NCBI RefSeq assembly: GCF_010183535.1
Contig: NC_071329.1
Location: 7,130,001 to 7,194,000 of the forward strand
DNA length: 64,000 nt
Direction: 5' to 3'
Source: Caenorhabditis remanei
Taxonomy: Eukaryota > Nematoda > Chromadorea > Rhabditida > Rhabditidae
In this document: piece by piece, positions 1-12,000 of the stretch
Numbering within the stretch: the first letter of the stretch is position 1
Layout: each line of letters starts with the position of its first letter
The notes under the pieces: model-generated
Database searches by the model: none
The model's input: only the letters and a program-made list of their open reading frames with translations
Told to the model about the DNA's origin: nothing
Made by a program: the position numbers and the translations under genes

Positions 1-190
1 TTAAAGAGTTAATAATTGAAAAATTAGTCTAGTGCGAACGCTTATCAAGATGGACGCATCTTCACATTTACAGTCACGATCTTCTCATATTTACAGGTGA
101 GTTGCTTATTCTCATTCAGTTATCCCTCGTCTCTGTCATCTCTCATCCCCTGTCCTTCGTCCTCTCTTTCCCCATTCCCCTCAAGTAACT

Positions 191-604
191 ATGCTCACCG
201 CTACAGCCCCAACAGTCGTTCCAGAAGAACAATACGGTGAAGTGAAAGGAAAACTCCGAAGCTTGGCAATCTTAAAAAAACACCCGGTAAGTTTTTCTTC
301 AATTTCAGCTAAATTTAAGCATTTTTTTAAACTTGCAGAGAGCATTTCTTCCGGAGCTCGAAATGTTTCTGAAAGCCGTAGAAATGATCTATAGTACTGC
401 TGAAACACTCCGGCAGTCCGCAGCCACTAAGGTATGTTATTGTAGTTCTAGTGTTTTCTCATTTTGAATAAAATTAATTTTCAGGAGAACACAGAACAAA
501 TCAAAGCCCTGATGTCAAGATCAAACTGCTACGAAGATATTTTGATTCGAGTCGTTCTGGGTGGAGAAAAGCTGGTCGACGTTTTGGGAAACAACTCAAA
601 ATAA
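191..604 (+). CDS. Small three-exon protein of an unrecognised Caenorhabditis family, copy 1
   Basis: Exons 191-286, 339-431 and 485-604 join in frame into a protein of about 102 residues. I do not recognise the family and assign no function. The protein has a variable N-terminus, then a core reading GEVKGKLRSLAILKKHP, then RAFLPELEMFLKAVE, and a C-terminal helix-like segment with ILIRVVLGGEKL. The first intron falls in phase 0 directly after the HP pair and the second exon starts with R-A. The same split is found in four other copies between 40.4 and 44.0 kb. There is no signal peptide or membrane segment. The start is the first ATG after a pyrimidine-rich stretch ending in an AG. An AATAAA lies about 75 bases after the stop. 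The gene is about 40 kb from its relatives and is the most diverged copy together with the one at 40.4 kb. Confidence 0.75.
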
Positions 605-1040
605 TTTCGTTTTATCTTTTTTGTAACTCTTCCCCCTTGTCTTCCATCCCCACGCGTGTTACCTTAATTTGAACATTTTTAATAAATCAAATTTTACTAC
701 AGTCCTTACTTTCGAAAAATAAACGTATATATGGCATTCACACAGATATAATCAGTTCAGGTCATCTTACAACGTCTAAAATCCGAGTTCTTTTGATTTT
801 CAGAAGAGCAATGAGTATTGATCGAGGGTTCTCACTGATGAACACAATCTGAAGGACAGTTATTCGTGATGTGACCCTCAAAAATAGTTCATATTTTGTC
901 GTTTATTTGGTTTTGTTTCTCACAACCAGCCCGGGTGCTCTCAGTTCACACAAATTCAATTATCTTTATCATCCGGGAAATTCAAAATAAATTAGTTAAC
1001 TATTACAGGGATGATTATGAACGACAACATTCAGTACATA
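605..1040. other. Intergenic stretch between two convergent genes
   Basis: It holds the 3' region of the small plus-strand gene, with an AATAAA near 679, and the 3' region of the minus-strand gene that ends at 1041. Nothing else is recognisable. Confidence 0.5.
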
Positions 1041-3365
1041 TCACACTTCTCTGGGCTCCAAAATGAGTCCTTCCCCAGATTTCGATTGTGATTTCAGTCG
1101 GTAGTATCGATCGGTATTCGGATTATAGTAACAATCGAATTCCTTGTCGTACACCAATCCAGAGATTTGATCATCTCCCATTTCGCCGGATTTTGTCGAG
1201 GATCGCATTTTCTCATGACGCATTCCAGTGAGACGGTCTTCTCTGAAATAGGTGAGAATTAGATTTTGGGAAAAGATAAGAGGAGGAAACTTACAAGTTT
1301 CGAATTCCGGACTCTCGTCTACTTTGGATTCCTCCAAGGTTCATTCCGTCCATCGATGCATTTAGTTCTTCCTGAAAATATAATTTTAAAAAAGAGAACA
1401 GATACATATTGATTTTTAGAGTACGAGTCAAGTATAATTTCAGTCAATACAAGGTTATATAAAATAGGTCATACGGTCATAGACAAAAATAAAGCTTACT
1501 AGGGAAGGTCATGAAGCCAGTTTGGAGTTATGTAACGTGACAGGTATCGTCGGAATGCTCGGAAAACGCTGATTCCAAATATATACATATTTTGTTTCTG
1601 TCCTCGAGACTTGGTATTCAACAAAAACAAAGTCCGAGCATGGAAAATTAAAGAAATAACGTGCCAGAAAGGTAATAATTAGTCATTTTCCCGAACTTTG
1701 ACCTTGTTTTTCTCGAATACCAGGCCTCGAGGGCAAAAATGAAATATATATTTAGAATCAGTGCTTTCTCCGTTTTCTTATTATATGAGTCACGTCCCAT
1801 ATCCCAAAACTGATTCCATGACCTTCCCTAGTTAGTATCAACTTCTTGAATTCAGTTTTTCTATCTTCAATGACATGCACTACTAATTTCTTCCAGTCCA
1901 TCTGTGTCCCTGTGTCCGGATGTCCACAATTCATCCACCTTCTCACTATTACCTGTTCTTCCTGTCTGACCATACTTAATTTCCTCTTCGTCCTCAACTG
2001 CTCCCCAGGTGCCAAATCTCTATCATCATCCGATGACTTATCCTCATACTCATGTTTATACAATGCATCTGATGTGAAACTCTCCGAAGTGCTCCCTTCT
2101 CCAATACTCCCTTTTGAATACTGTGATCTATTGATACTCCTCAACATTGCCATTTCCTCATCGTCCACTGGTACCAAATGCATTTCTTCCGAGCCTATCG
2201 CCGCAGATCGTATCACTGCAAGAAGGGCGCGAAAAATAAATTGAAAGAGGCAAAACGGGAAAGGGGAACGAAAACGTACATGGTGACACATACATCACCA
2301 CATATAAAAATAACGCCCTTTTTCTTCTTTTTTATTCTTCTCTCTTCCTTTTTCTTCTCCCAAATTGAAACATATTCTATACATTCGTATTGTGAGCCCT
2401 TTTCAATTGCTATGGGGACCCGATGAGTCAGTCGGTGTGTTGTACATAAGGAGACCGGCGCAAAAGGCATCGATGGTTTCACTACCCACACAAAAACACT
2501 CTTATTTCATATTTTTCTATTGGAGAAGAAGAAGTTCTGAAGTCGGAACCCGTCTTTTCAATATTTTGAAACCAGTACTCATGCAAATGGTTACAAAGTA
2601 TTCGAAAAGGCGTGCTCTGAGAAGAGCTCTTCGTTATGAGCAGGTGAGTTGAAACGCTTTTTTTAATAAGAAGTATGTTTTTGAGCATTAGGGTGTCTCT
2701 CAGTAACCAATATTAAAATCGTACGTTCAGTCTTATCAGCAAGCTAAGAGTCTAGTTTGCAGTCTCGACAGCTGAAAAATTCGAATAACTGGGCTCTTTA
2801 ACTCTACCTGATTCTGAGAAAATTGTGAGCTCCTATAATTTTTAGAAACGTTTACTAAATAGAGAACTCTCAGTTGGAATAGAGATCTACGTAACGGAAA
2901 TTGAAACTTCAAAAAAGGTTCCATTCATTCCAGCTACGAATTTTTGATGACGTTGGACAATTATTGTAAATACATCTTTCCCAAAACTAACATGATCTCC
3001 GCCTTCCCATCGAGAGCTGCTTCTCATCACTACTCATTTGTTGCTGTTTCAGACGAGATGAGGGCCCTGATAACGCTTGAGCGATGCGTTGCTCGAGCAC
3101 GCGACGTACTTGTTCGGCTGGAAATTATTCAGAAACCTTCACATAAAAACTTTAAAAAAGTTCACTCACGATCAGGTGTCGATGGTTTATCCATGTATAA
3201 ACTTCCTCGTTCCACACTTCGATTCTTAACAATTGGAGGAAGACGCCCACCACTTAATGGAGTTCTTCCGTCAGAAGTCGGCGGAGCACTGTGTACTCGA
3301 TACCTTGAAGTGGTTGGTAATGAGACTGGAGCCTTTGGAAATGAGGTTTGCCTTCGGTTGAGCAT
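1041..3365 (-). CDS. Uncharacterised acidic, Ser-rich protein, four exons
   Basis: Exons on the minus strand are 3170-3365, 1953-2215, 1295-1371 and 1041-1242. They total 738 bases, an exact reading frame for 245 residues. I do not recognise the product. The N-terminal part is Ser/Pro/Arg-rich (TSRYRVHSAPPTSDGRTPLSGG) and looks disordered. The middle is acidic (HLVPVDDEEMAMLRS, then EYEDKSSDDDRDLAPGEQ). The C-terminal exon has a compact aromatic segment, GLVYDKEFDCYYNPNTDRYY, which resembles short Tyr-rich repeats such as OCRE-type modules, but only loosely. Splice sites are good: donors GTGAGT, GTAATA and GTAAGT, with acceptors ending in CAG. The start at 3365 is a guess because the frame stays open upstream to 3401. 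A transposon-derived palindrome lies inside the third intron. No membrane segment or signal peptide is seen. Confidence 0.6.
1499..1831. mobile_element. Palindromic MITE with TTA target duplication
   Basis: The ends are inverted copies: CTAGGGAAGGTCATG at 1499 and CATGACCTTCCCTAG ending at 1831, each flanked by TTA. The two arms remain recognisable inwards, including a segment around the words CTCGAGG and TTTTTGTTGAATACCAAG, so this is a long imperfect palindrome of about 333 bases without coding capacity. A TTA duplication is typical of PIF/Harbinger-derived elements. It lies in an intron of the minus-strand gene 1041-3365. Confidence 0.8.
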
Positions 3366-4909
3366 GTTTCTTGGGTTGTCAAGGAGAAGTCGCAATGACA
3401 AGTTGACCGAAAAGAGGTGGAGAATGAAAGTAAAGGTGACAAATTGAATATGAAGAATTCAGAAGAAGAAGAAGAAAAGTAGTCGTTGAGTTTTCAATGA
3501 CAGGTGAAACGAGGCGAAAAGCAGAGAGAGAGAGAGAGACAGAGGAGGGAGATGAAAGAGAGTTGAAGCATTGCAACTTGAGGAAGAGAGAAAAAGGAAA
3601 AGCTGTCCCTACTTCTTCATTTTGCCCATTATTTCGCAATTTATGAGTGCGTCTCTATGGTGATGCATGTCTATGTTATTTAAGAAAAGGGTAAGGAAAA
3701 AAACATTTTTCACAGAGAGTTAATGTCACGGAATTTATAATGCAGTGGTGTCTGCTTTTCAGTCAAAAACTGATTTTGTGGGTGAACATCTCCAAGTTTC
3801 AGTAGTATCCGAATTGGTTTCCTTTTCAATGAAGGTCCTACTAGTATACAGAGGTTTGAATTGCCTGAAACAAGTGCACTCTATTACAAATAATAAGTCC
3901 AGTTATGTACAAAAGCTTCAATGTACAAAAAACAACTAATTTGAGGTCGTGTTCAGCTACTCATGTAATAAACTTATTGATACCTAGTTCTGTTCACCTG
4001 AACGAGATCAAACTATTTTGAAATGCCTAAAAATTCGAAGATGACCTACAGTACCGCCCAAAAGGTTATCAACTTTGGCTGTTTTCAGTTGAAAATGACC
4101 AATTGATTTTTCCACAAAGTAGATTTTTAATGAACTATACAGAACAAAGGTAGATCTTCATTTTTGTAGTTTACAACTTTTTTGTACGAGCACTCGCTAG
4201 AGACTTATGGTCATTTTAAGACGACATCTCAAAAATCGCACTATTTTTGCACTGAAATGGGTCGATTTGAGGGAGAAATTACTTTGTCGATACGTAACTT
4301 GCTAGAGAGTGCTCGTACAAAAAAGTTGTCAACTACAAAAATGAAGATCTACCTTTGTTCTGTATAGTTCATCAAAAATCTACTTTGTGGAACAATCAAT
4401 ATTACCATGACACACTCTCAAAGTTGGTCATTTTCAACTGAAAACAGCCAAAGTTGATAACCTTTTGGGCGGTACTGTATTGATAGCCAGTCAGCAGTGA
4501 AGTTTTAGCGGTGTTCTTCTGCAAAACCAGTTCTTAAACAAGACAGTTTTTATTCGTGCAGTTCTTAAGCTCAGTAGCATCGTTTCAGCTCATAGTCCAC
4601 AACGCAGCCGAACAGGACGCCGTTAAATTATTTCTCTCTCATTTTCCCAACCGGATTCGTGTGTTAACGATTTTTTTTAATTTTTGTTTAAAAGTGCTCC
4701 ATATTATGATGTTGTTACCACCTCCAACTATAATTTTGAATAAAAAACAAAACATTGCCCTTTTTATCGATTCCAAAAATAATATGAAACATGTCTTTAT
4801 CACACTTGAAGTTTGTTAATGTGATCTTTAAACTGATCTATCAAAAATTATGAATCATTCGAATTTAATAAATGGCAAATAAATTATTACAAGTTTACAC
4901 AATGAATAT
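3366..4909. other. Intergenic region between two minus-strand genes
   Basis: It contains a GA repeat near 3518-3545 and a palindromic transposon remnant (listed separately). The open frame at 2944-3447 on the plus strand is antisense to a coding exon and was rejected. The rest shows nothing I can identify. The part next to 3366 should hold the promoter of the minus-strand gene, and the part before 4910 the 3' end of the hydroxylase gene. Confidence 0.5.
4049..4477. mobile_element. Palindromic MITE with TA target duplication
   Basis: The left end CAGTACCGCCCAAAAGG at 4049 is the reverse complement of the right end CCTTTTGGGCGGTACTG at 4477. Both ends are flanked by TA. The arms pair over most of their length, including the words TTATCAACTTTGGCTGTTTTCA and GTAGATCTTCATTTTTGTAG with their inverted copies. 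TA duplication and short inverted ends fit a non-autonomous Tc1/mariner-type element. Degraded relatives lie at 39.4 kb and 41.3 kb. Confidence 0.85.
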
Positions 4910-6332
4910 TCAAATTATCTTGTTCCTCTGCACAATATTCTCCATATTCACTTCTTCTTTCTTGTTATTATTTTTTTGGGTGACATCGGGAATCAGTTCT
5001 TTCATTGGTGTCGTTCCATAATACACATAATCCCGTGGATGCTCAATTGATTTGCGGAAAGTTTTGTCAGTTCCGTGGAGCCAGTCGAGTGGTCCAAAAC
5101 CGTAACACTCGTTGAATCTGGAAACATCTCAGTTTTCGTGGCCGAGTTTTTCCCGAGATTTTAGGCCATTAAGTAGAAAAAGTTTTGCCAACTCACACTT
5201 TATGATGGAAATCATGATGCTCTGCTGAGAACATGAATGGGAAATGGTATCCAGAATGATGGAAAGTTGTTGCAAGAATTGCGTATGATGTGAACAGATA
5301 ATAAGACATTACGTGGAAACGGAATAGAACTGCTCCCAGGGCAATTGGGCTCAAGTTTGAAATAGCGTGTTCCAGTGGGTGAGCGTAGATGCTAGCGATT
5401 GCTGAAACAGTAAAACATTAGTATGACTTTTAATGGTAATATCAGAAACTTACAAACTGGAGCAGTCCATTCGTGATGCTTCTTGTGAATGTGTTTGTAA
5501 AGTTTTGGGTGGTGAAGGATTCTGAAACTCAATTTTTCAGATAGAAAACAAAAAGAATAGAACTAACCTATGAGTATAATAAAAACCAATCTCATCCACT
5601 GCCATACAAACAGCTAAGTTCCTCAATAGAACCCACCAAGAAGGAATCACTGGTCCGAAATCCATTCCCCACCATTTAGCAATGTAGAACCAAATTGTTG
5701 TGACTATCGGAGTGACAATCAATTGATTCGGACCAACCACTTTCAGTATACTCAAGTATTTTGATAACGAAGGCTTCTTCTCCTCCTGAATTTTGTAAGG
5801 TTGCACCCATTTCGGATCAGTGACATCAATGATTATGAAGAAGAGATTATAGAGCCAGAAGGAGGAGGCAGCAACTGCATTTCCAGCTACAACGCTGTAA
5901 AACCGAAGGTTGTGGGATATTTTCAAAAAAAAAAGGGGATGAAAAAACATTTGAAGACATTGTTTTAGCACTACTCCTATGATCTAGTACATTTAAAATG
6001 CAAGCAAGTCAACAACTCAAAGAGACATTGCATAAAACTGATAAGAATGCACTAGAAACAGGCCAAAGTATAGAATATGGACAGTAAAGGTGGCTTGGTG
6101 GAAACAGATATATCGACGGTTAGCTTCTGTTGTTAATAAAAGCTGATTTAGTCATCTCAACCTGGCTGCCGATTACATAGTTAACTAATAAAAATTGATA
6201 ATATATCCACGATTTTCATGGGTGACTAACATAAAAAGACATAAATTCTAAATAAATTATAAAAACTCACTACAACATGTACTCATTTCCTTCAAAATAC
6301 TCGAACACTTTCGTATACAGAGACTGCAACAT
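4910..6332 (-). CDS. Fatty-acid/sterol hydroxylase, FAXDC2-like (first of tandem pair)
   Basis: Five exons (6271-6332, 5568-5894, 5454-5521, 5197-5401 and 4910-5117) total 870 bases and encode 289 residues. This is an integral ER-type membrane hydroxylase of the fatty acid hydroxylase/sterol desaturase family, which uses a di-iron centre bound by histidine boxes. The visible boxes are THRILHH, HKKHHEW and, near the C-terminus, HHSGYHFPF followed by EHHDFHHK. Hydrophobic segments lie around residues 22-45 (SSFWLYNLFFIIIDV) and in the middle of the protein (LIVTPIVTTIWFYIAKWW). The segment HEWTAPVSIASIYAHPLEHA is typical of the FAXDC2/ERG25 branch. A paralogue lies upstream on the same strand at 7794-9044, and the pair matches the F49E12.9/F49E12.10 tandem of C. 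elegans as I remember it. The substrate cannot be read from sequence. The C-terminal tail (KNNNKKEEVNMENIVQRNKII) is lysine/asparagine-rich. Confidence 0.9.
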
Positions 6333-7793
6333 TTTTGCAAGCGACGTGAACACTTGCTGCTTACTTCTCTGCTTATCAGCACCACATGCAATCTATTTTA
6401 TACTGCTCAAAGGAGGTGTAAGTGGTGTTTGAAAAACAGAAGACAGAGTTTAGTTGGTTCGAACTAGAGTTTAGTTTTTTCATTAGTGTAGGGAGGGGTG
6501 GAAAGTTGAAAGAGCAGTCGCTAGAATATTGGGTAAACTCTAGGGAAATCATTATCATGTATTGGGAGAAAATAGATAAGTGATATGATGATGATGGTCA
6601 ACTGAAATTTGAATTGAAGCCTGTTGGTTCAAGAAATCAAAATTCAAAAATCAAAATTTGGGCTAACTTAGATTCCTGCCAAATTTCAGTCTTCCGGTCC
6701 TGTCAGAAAAATCGAATCCTGTCAGAAAAATCGACCCAAATCTTGCTCTGGCAGTAATGATCCACTGTGATTTTTGACCAGACTCAATTCCGACCAATAT
6801 GAATTCATCTCTGGAGCAGAACTTATCAAGCACTTACACCTGGTCAAAATCTCTACCTGATATCCATCTTCAGTCGATTCCAATCTCATCCGAACCTCCC
6901 GTCCAAACACCGCCACCATTAATCACACCTCTACTGAGTCTCTCTCTCCATATGATCATATCGAATTTGAAGATCAGCGCCAATTTGCGACTATCATCCA
7001 CCAACATGAGTGTCTACGTCCACCCGGTTCTGTCTTCCGCGCGATAATTTGATCTCGACATGTCAAACTATATCCAAGAACAGAGGGAACAACTGTCTTC
7101 CAAATGTATTCGTGATCTTTTGAGAGTCTCTGCGTGATCACTCGGAATGACTTTTTGGTTTTTATTAAGGTTTCAAACATTATCTTGCGAATTCTCACGT
7201 TTCACAAAATTCTAAGAAGAACGAGTCTGGGCGTGTATTGTCTAGAAGTTTAGATGGGTCTCGGGATGTCAAATTTTTTTTTGAACAGTAGTCTGCATAG
7301 GATTGATATCTAAGTAAGCTAAATTTCAGATATAATACTCAGAAAACTGAGACGATTCTTGACTTTTTGAACTTAAGGATGTAGAAATTCAGTTGCAAGC
7401 ATTCTGGCTTGCCCGGATCTCTCTATATCTACACTGACCGTATTTTTAGAATTTAAGATTTTCTTGTTCACTCCTGTTTCCAACCAACTTCCTTCTTCAC
7501 CTACTGCATAATTTGATCTGATTAGACTATATGCATCCCCCTTATCTCCTCCTCCCCGTTTCCCTATTTCCACCGTATACATCCCCTCTCGTGACCTCTA
7601 TTTTCTTCCGGAGATCCTTTGTGATTTTGTGATTCTGACTTTGTTTCTTGTACCGTATCTCTCCAATTATAATGCATAATTCGAAACAATTTATTAGTTG
7701 AAAATTGAAAAATAAGCTCATGAGATTCTTCCACCGGCATGGTTTACACATATCTTATATACACATTAATTGAATTAAATGTTTAGCAATCCC
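6333..7793. other. Intergenic region between tandem hydroxylase genes
   Basis: This should hold the promoter of the 4910-6332 gene and the 3' end of the 7794-9044 gene. The short open frames here have no plausible splice partners or recognisable domains. Nothing else is seen. Confidence 0.5.
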
Positions 7794-9044
7794 TCATTCC
7801 TCTTTTCTCTCATCCGGATGAATCTGCTTGATTGGTTGGAAACTCCAGCTCATGTAATTCCGTTTTCCTTCCACTGACTTTCGGAAAGTAGTGTCAGTTC
7901 CATGGATTCGATCGAGGAGTCCAGTTCCGAAACACTCATTGAATCTGAATTATTTTTCATTAGTTTTTAATAAAATTTGTAAAATCTTACACTTTATGAT
8001 GGTAGTCATGTGGTTCCGGTGACAGCATGAATGGGAAATGATAGCCTGTAAGATTAAGATTATTTGGCTGATTCTGATTGTAGCGTGAAATGTGATTTGT
8101 GTTTTCGAGATGACGTGAGGTTTCTAATTCATAATGCGCACTAATTAGATCAAGAGTCCACACCCAACTCTATCAGACTGTATGTCTGGACCTACCTGAA
8201 TGAGAGCAAGTAGTTGATAGAATAGCAAGAGACGCCCAAATCCAAAGTGTTACCACGTGGCTTCCGCAAATAGTTGGTCCTGAAAAGGGAGCAGTTGAGA
8301 TAAGAAGAACATTATCAGCACTTCCTGTTTACTCACCTAAAAGAACCGGACTCAAGTTAGAGATGGCATGTTCCAATGGGTGACAGTAGATGCTCGTGAT
8401 CGCTGAAATATATTGAATAGTTTAAAGGTTAAGTAGATGAAACTTACACACTGGAGCAGTCCACTCGTGGTGCTTCTTATGAACATATTTGTAGATTCTT
8501 GGATGATGGAATAGTCTGGAAACCAAGCGGTCATTAAAATTATGTGATCTTGTTATGTACCTATGGGTATAGTAGAATCCAATCTCTTCGCATAAAACTG
8601 ACACGAAGATATCTCGAAGGATTTCCAGACCGGATGGCATAGGCCCAGTGAACCTGGCACCTGAAACATCAGCGTTTAAACTTTTTTGCTACAATAGTCC
8701 AACTCACCGAACCAAACCGCTGGGAAATACCAAAAGATAGTAATCAATGGTCCTGATATGAATTGATTAGTTAGGATCACTTTGAATGCTCCCAGATATT
8801 TGGATAACGGAGGCTTCTTCTCATCTTGAATCTTGTATGGTTGCACCCAATTTGGGTCAATCATATCAATTAGAATAAAGAATAGGTTGAATAGCCAGAA
8901 ATTGATATTGACGATTACGGTACCTCCTATCACACTGAAAATTCCATTTTTTTATCATTTTAATATCTTGACACTTCTGACTTACTAGATAAGCAACGGG
9001 TCACCATTGAAATAATCGTAGACTCTCTGATAGGCTGATTCCAT
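7794..9044 (-). CDS. Fatty-acid/sterol hydroxylase, FAXDC2-like (second of tandem pair)
   Basis: Eight exons (8986-9044, 8708-8934, 8561-8660, 8448-8515, 8337-8402, 8196-8279, 7991-8045 and 7794-7944) total 810 bases and encode 269 residues. The protein is a close relative of the neighbour at 4910-6332. It starts with a similar short exon and continues with NFWLFNLFFILIDMIDPNW. It carries the same histidine boxes: THRLFHH, HKKHHEW, HSGYHFPF and PHDYHHK. In the last box one neighbour residue changes (EPHDYHH here, EHHDFHH in the paralogue), but the H-x-x-H-H pattern is kept, so the enzyme is probably active. Four intron positions are shared with the paralogue and three are extra. A membrane location and di-iron oxygenase chemistry are inferred from the family. 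The substrate is unknown. Confidence 0.9.
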
Positions 9045-12000
9045 TTCTGTCTTTTTGATAAAAAAGTCAAGACGACTGATTGATCAAAACGGGGCCCGAC
9101 CCTATTTATACACCCTCTATTCAAATGCATTTTTGAAGATGGGAAGAGTGAAATTTGTGGGCGGAGCAATAGAGTTTAGTTGGTAGGAAGACTTGTTGAT
9201 ATTTCCACATTTCTTTCACCAATCAACTACAGTCTTCTTGATTAGGGTGGTGTAGTTAGTAGGTAGAAGGGAGCGACTGTTTACTTGATCAGTTTTTGTT
9301 TTTCGCTTTGAAAAGTGACAACGAGAATTTGTGGGAATTCCTTGGAAGGCGTCGAATGAAGTTGTAGCCACCGTTGAAGAATGTGTGTTTGTAGCCAGAA
9401 TGAAGGGTTTGAACTGTTGAACTTGTTTATTTCATAACATTTTGCAAGATACCGTATCTGGGTATTCCAGGAAACAAGGTTGCCGATAAGGTGCAGAAAA
9501 TGAACTTTGCCACGTTTTATTTTTAGAGATTAGGATGGAGCTTCGGGATAACCTAGAATAAAGATTCGACATGACGATTATGGCACTTGGGGTACACTGA
9601 TTTTTTTGGTTACTCTCATATTTCAGAATTCCGTTAGTCTTCAAAATTTTGAAACGCTGTGCTGACACTTTGCAAACCGTGTATTCCTCCGGTTCATGTC
9701 TCGATCGGATGTTGAAGCTAAGGCTTCTTTTTGATAATGTCAATGTCACATCTCGTTTATTATTTAGAATTTGCTACTTGCTGACATACTGGTTTCTGAC
9801 TTTTCGGTGTAGTTGCTTACTCTTCAACTGATTTGGAGAGGTTAGTCTCAAGTGAGGAGAGGAAATGTTGACAGTGCCTTGTGAAGTGCTTACTGCTTCG
9901 GTCATCAACATTAAGAAACCAAAAACAATAATTCAAACTTTTTGGGTTACAGTTTGTGGGAACGGTGCTCAACAATTCTTTCGAAATCTGGAAATCGTAG
10001 GAGCTACAAGTCACATTTTCCACATACTGATTTTCTACAATCTTCAAGCATACATTCATTCACAAAATCACAACAGTGTTTCTATGATCTCTGTGCATTT
10101 CTTATTCTATTTCTGGAGTAAATAGACAGAAATCACATCAAACTGAGTTATCAAAAAACCAACCCTCCTACACTCTTTTTGTGCATCAAGACACAATTAG
10201 TATTGCCTTTTCCAGAAAAGAGCTCCAACTTTTTCACAAATATCACAAAACTCAATTTCAAGCACACACCTCTCTCTTCTTTAGTTATAGGTCATGAATC
10301 AATGCGTCATCATTAACAGATCACTGCCCGCTTTATAGCGTGATGTGCATTTTTCAGTAGATCATACACACATATACACAGTGATAGCATGTTTGTAGCT
10401 GATTTTGTTTGCAAATACTGGGAAAAATAGACTGTATGTAGCGGGAGTTCTGGAACAGAACGATGATGATGATCACAGAGGAGAGTGGGGTAGACTACTG
10501 TTTATCGAAGAGTCTAGCCTATAAATGCTGAAATAAAGAAAGTGGGAACAGAAGTAAATAATACTTGTTGGAAGAGCCTATTTTGTGAATTAGCTGTTTG
10601 ATCAACAGCGGCATGTTTGATGCTTTGAAACTCTGCATGCGTATAATAAATATAATAGGAGATATTTGATTCTGGTTATCGAAATCCAAAGTTTACGGTA
10701 TCAAAAACTGGGGTCAGTGACTATGGTGTCTTCAGATTCCAGGTGACGGTCTTTATTTCCGGAATATCAGAAGATAACCGTGACTGTTTTAGCAAATCAG
10801 ACTTCAAGAATTTATGTCTGGATCTGAACTTTTCCTTCCACACCTGAAGACTACTGTAATTATCTAACGCGACTTCGCCCAAGTTTAGTTATTTTTAGCT
10901 CACGATATAGTGATTCGTTGTATTATCAATGCTTCCTACTAATCCCATGAGTATCATCACAAGTATAATCACTCTTTACCTATATCAAGATTTCACTTGA
11001 CCGTAACTACAAAAATGTAACATGACTTGGACTATTTGATCTTAACGTGAGTGTGCTAACTAACATGACCACATGTCTCTCGTGTATTGGATGTTTGACC
11101 GATACACTATTCCCTTACAAATGTCTAATGGTAAAGATGTTGTCGATCAGAAAACCAACCAAATCAGAAAGACACAAAACGGATATGTTCTCTTTTCCCA
11201 TTGTCTTTAATCAATTGAGAACGATGATAAAAATGTGAGAAAAATGTGAGAAAAGAAAACGCCCAGATCAAAAAATTCTTTAGGGTTTCAAGAAGATAGG
11301 ATCGAGGGATCGGTGTTTGATGAAAACGTGTTTCTAGTTTGAAATATAGGTGAAAATGAGTCGGAGTTGATAATTTCAGATGATAACTAGACAATTGTGT
11401 TTTAGTGTTGGGTTGTTTTGATTCTAGTCCCTATCAGTTACAGACAGATGAAAACATGTGTCTTAAAATGTTTGAGACAAAGATCAAAATTGTGTCCTTA
11501 TTTTCAATTTGTTTTGTTCTCACTAGTAATACTAGACTGTCTTTAACTTTGAATCTAATTTGGCAACATGAGACATGAAAACGACAGCTATTTCCTTCCA
11601 ATTCATTCCATTTCCAATATAGACTACTGTCAAATTAGACGATGTCCGGGAAAGACCTTTCACTGATCATTTTTGAAAATTGTTTCCGAATCCTACGGTA
11701 TCAAAACCAAAAACTAATTCATCTATCACTTCAATCATCTAAAATCAGATCCGATTCCAAAAATAAACCCGAGAAAAACAATCAATTCCATTCGTGATTT
11801 GTGTTTCTAATTTCGTGTATCCTACCGTATTCCCGATAGTTCAATGGGTGGAGTCACCCTCTATCACATCGACATTATCACTAAGCGTTGTTGCTTTTTG
11901 TTTTCTGTTACCATAACCAAATAGTTTGATTGGGATTAGGTATGCAGGTGAATGAGTTTTATGTTGATTACTCCATGGGATATTATACTATTCCTGGAAT

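Noticed and set aside
2365..2652. Plus-strand frame ending in a good donor (CAG/GTGAGT)
   Set aside because: Joining to the only nearby strong acceptor (3051) gives an immediate stop, and it lies in an intron of the minus-strand gene.
2944..3447. Plus-strand open frame of 167 codons
   Set aside because: It is antisense to exon 1 of the minus-strand gene 1041-3365. The minus frame has proper splice sites and an exact total length; the plus frame does not connect to the 2365-2652 frame without a stop.
6445..6475. GGTTCGAACT word resembling a tRNA T-loop
   Set aside because: No pairing T-stem, acceptor stem or D-arm could be found around it.
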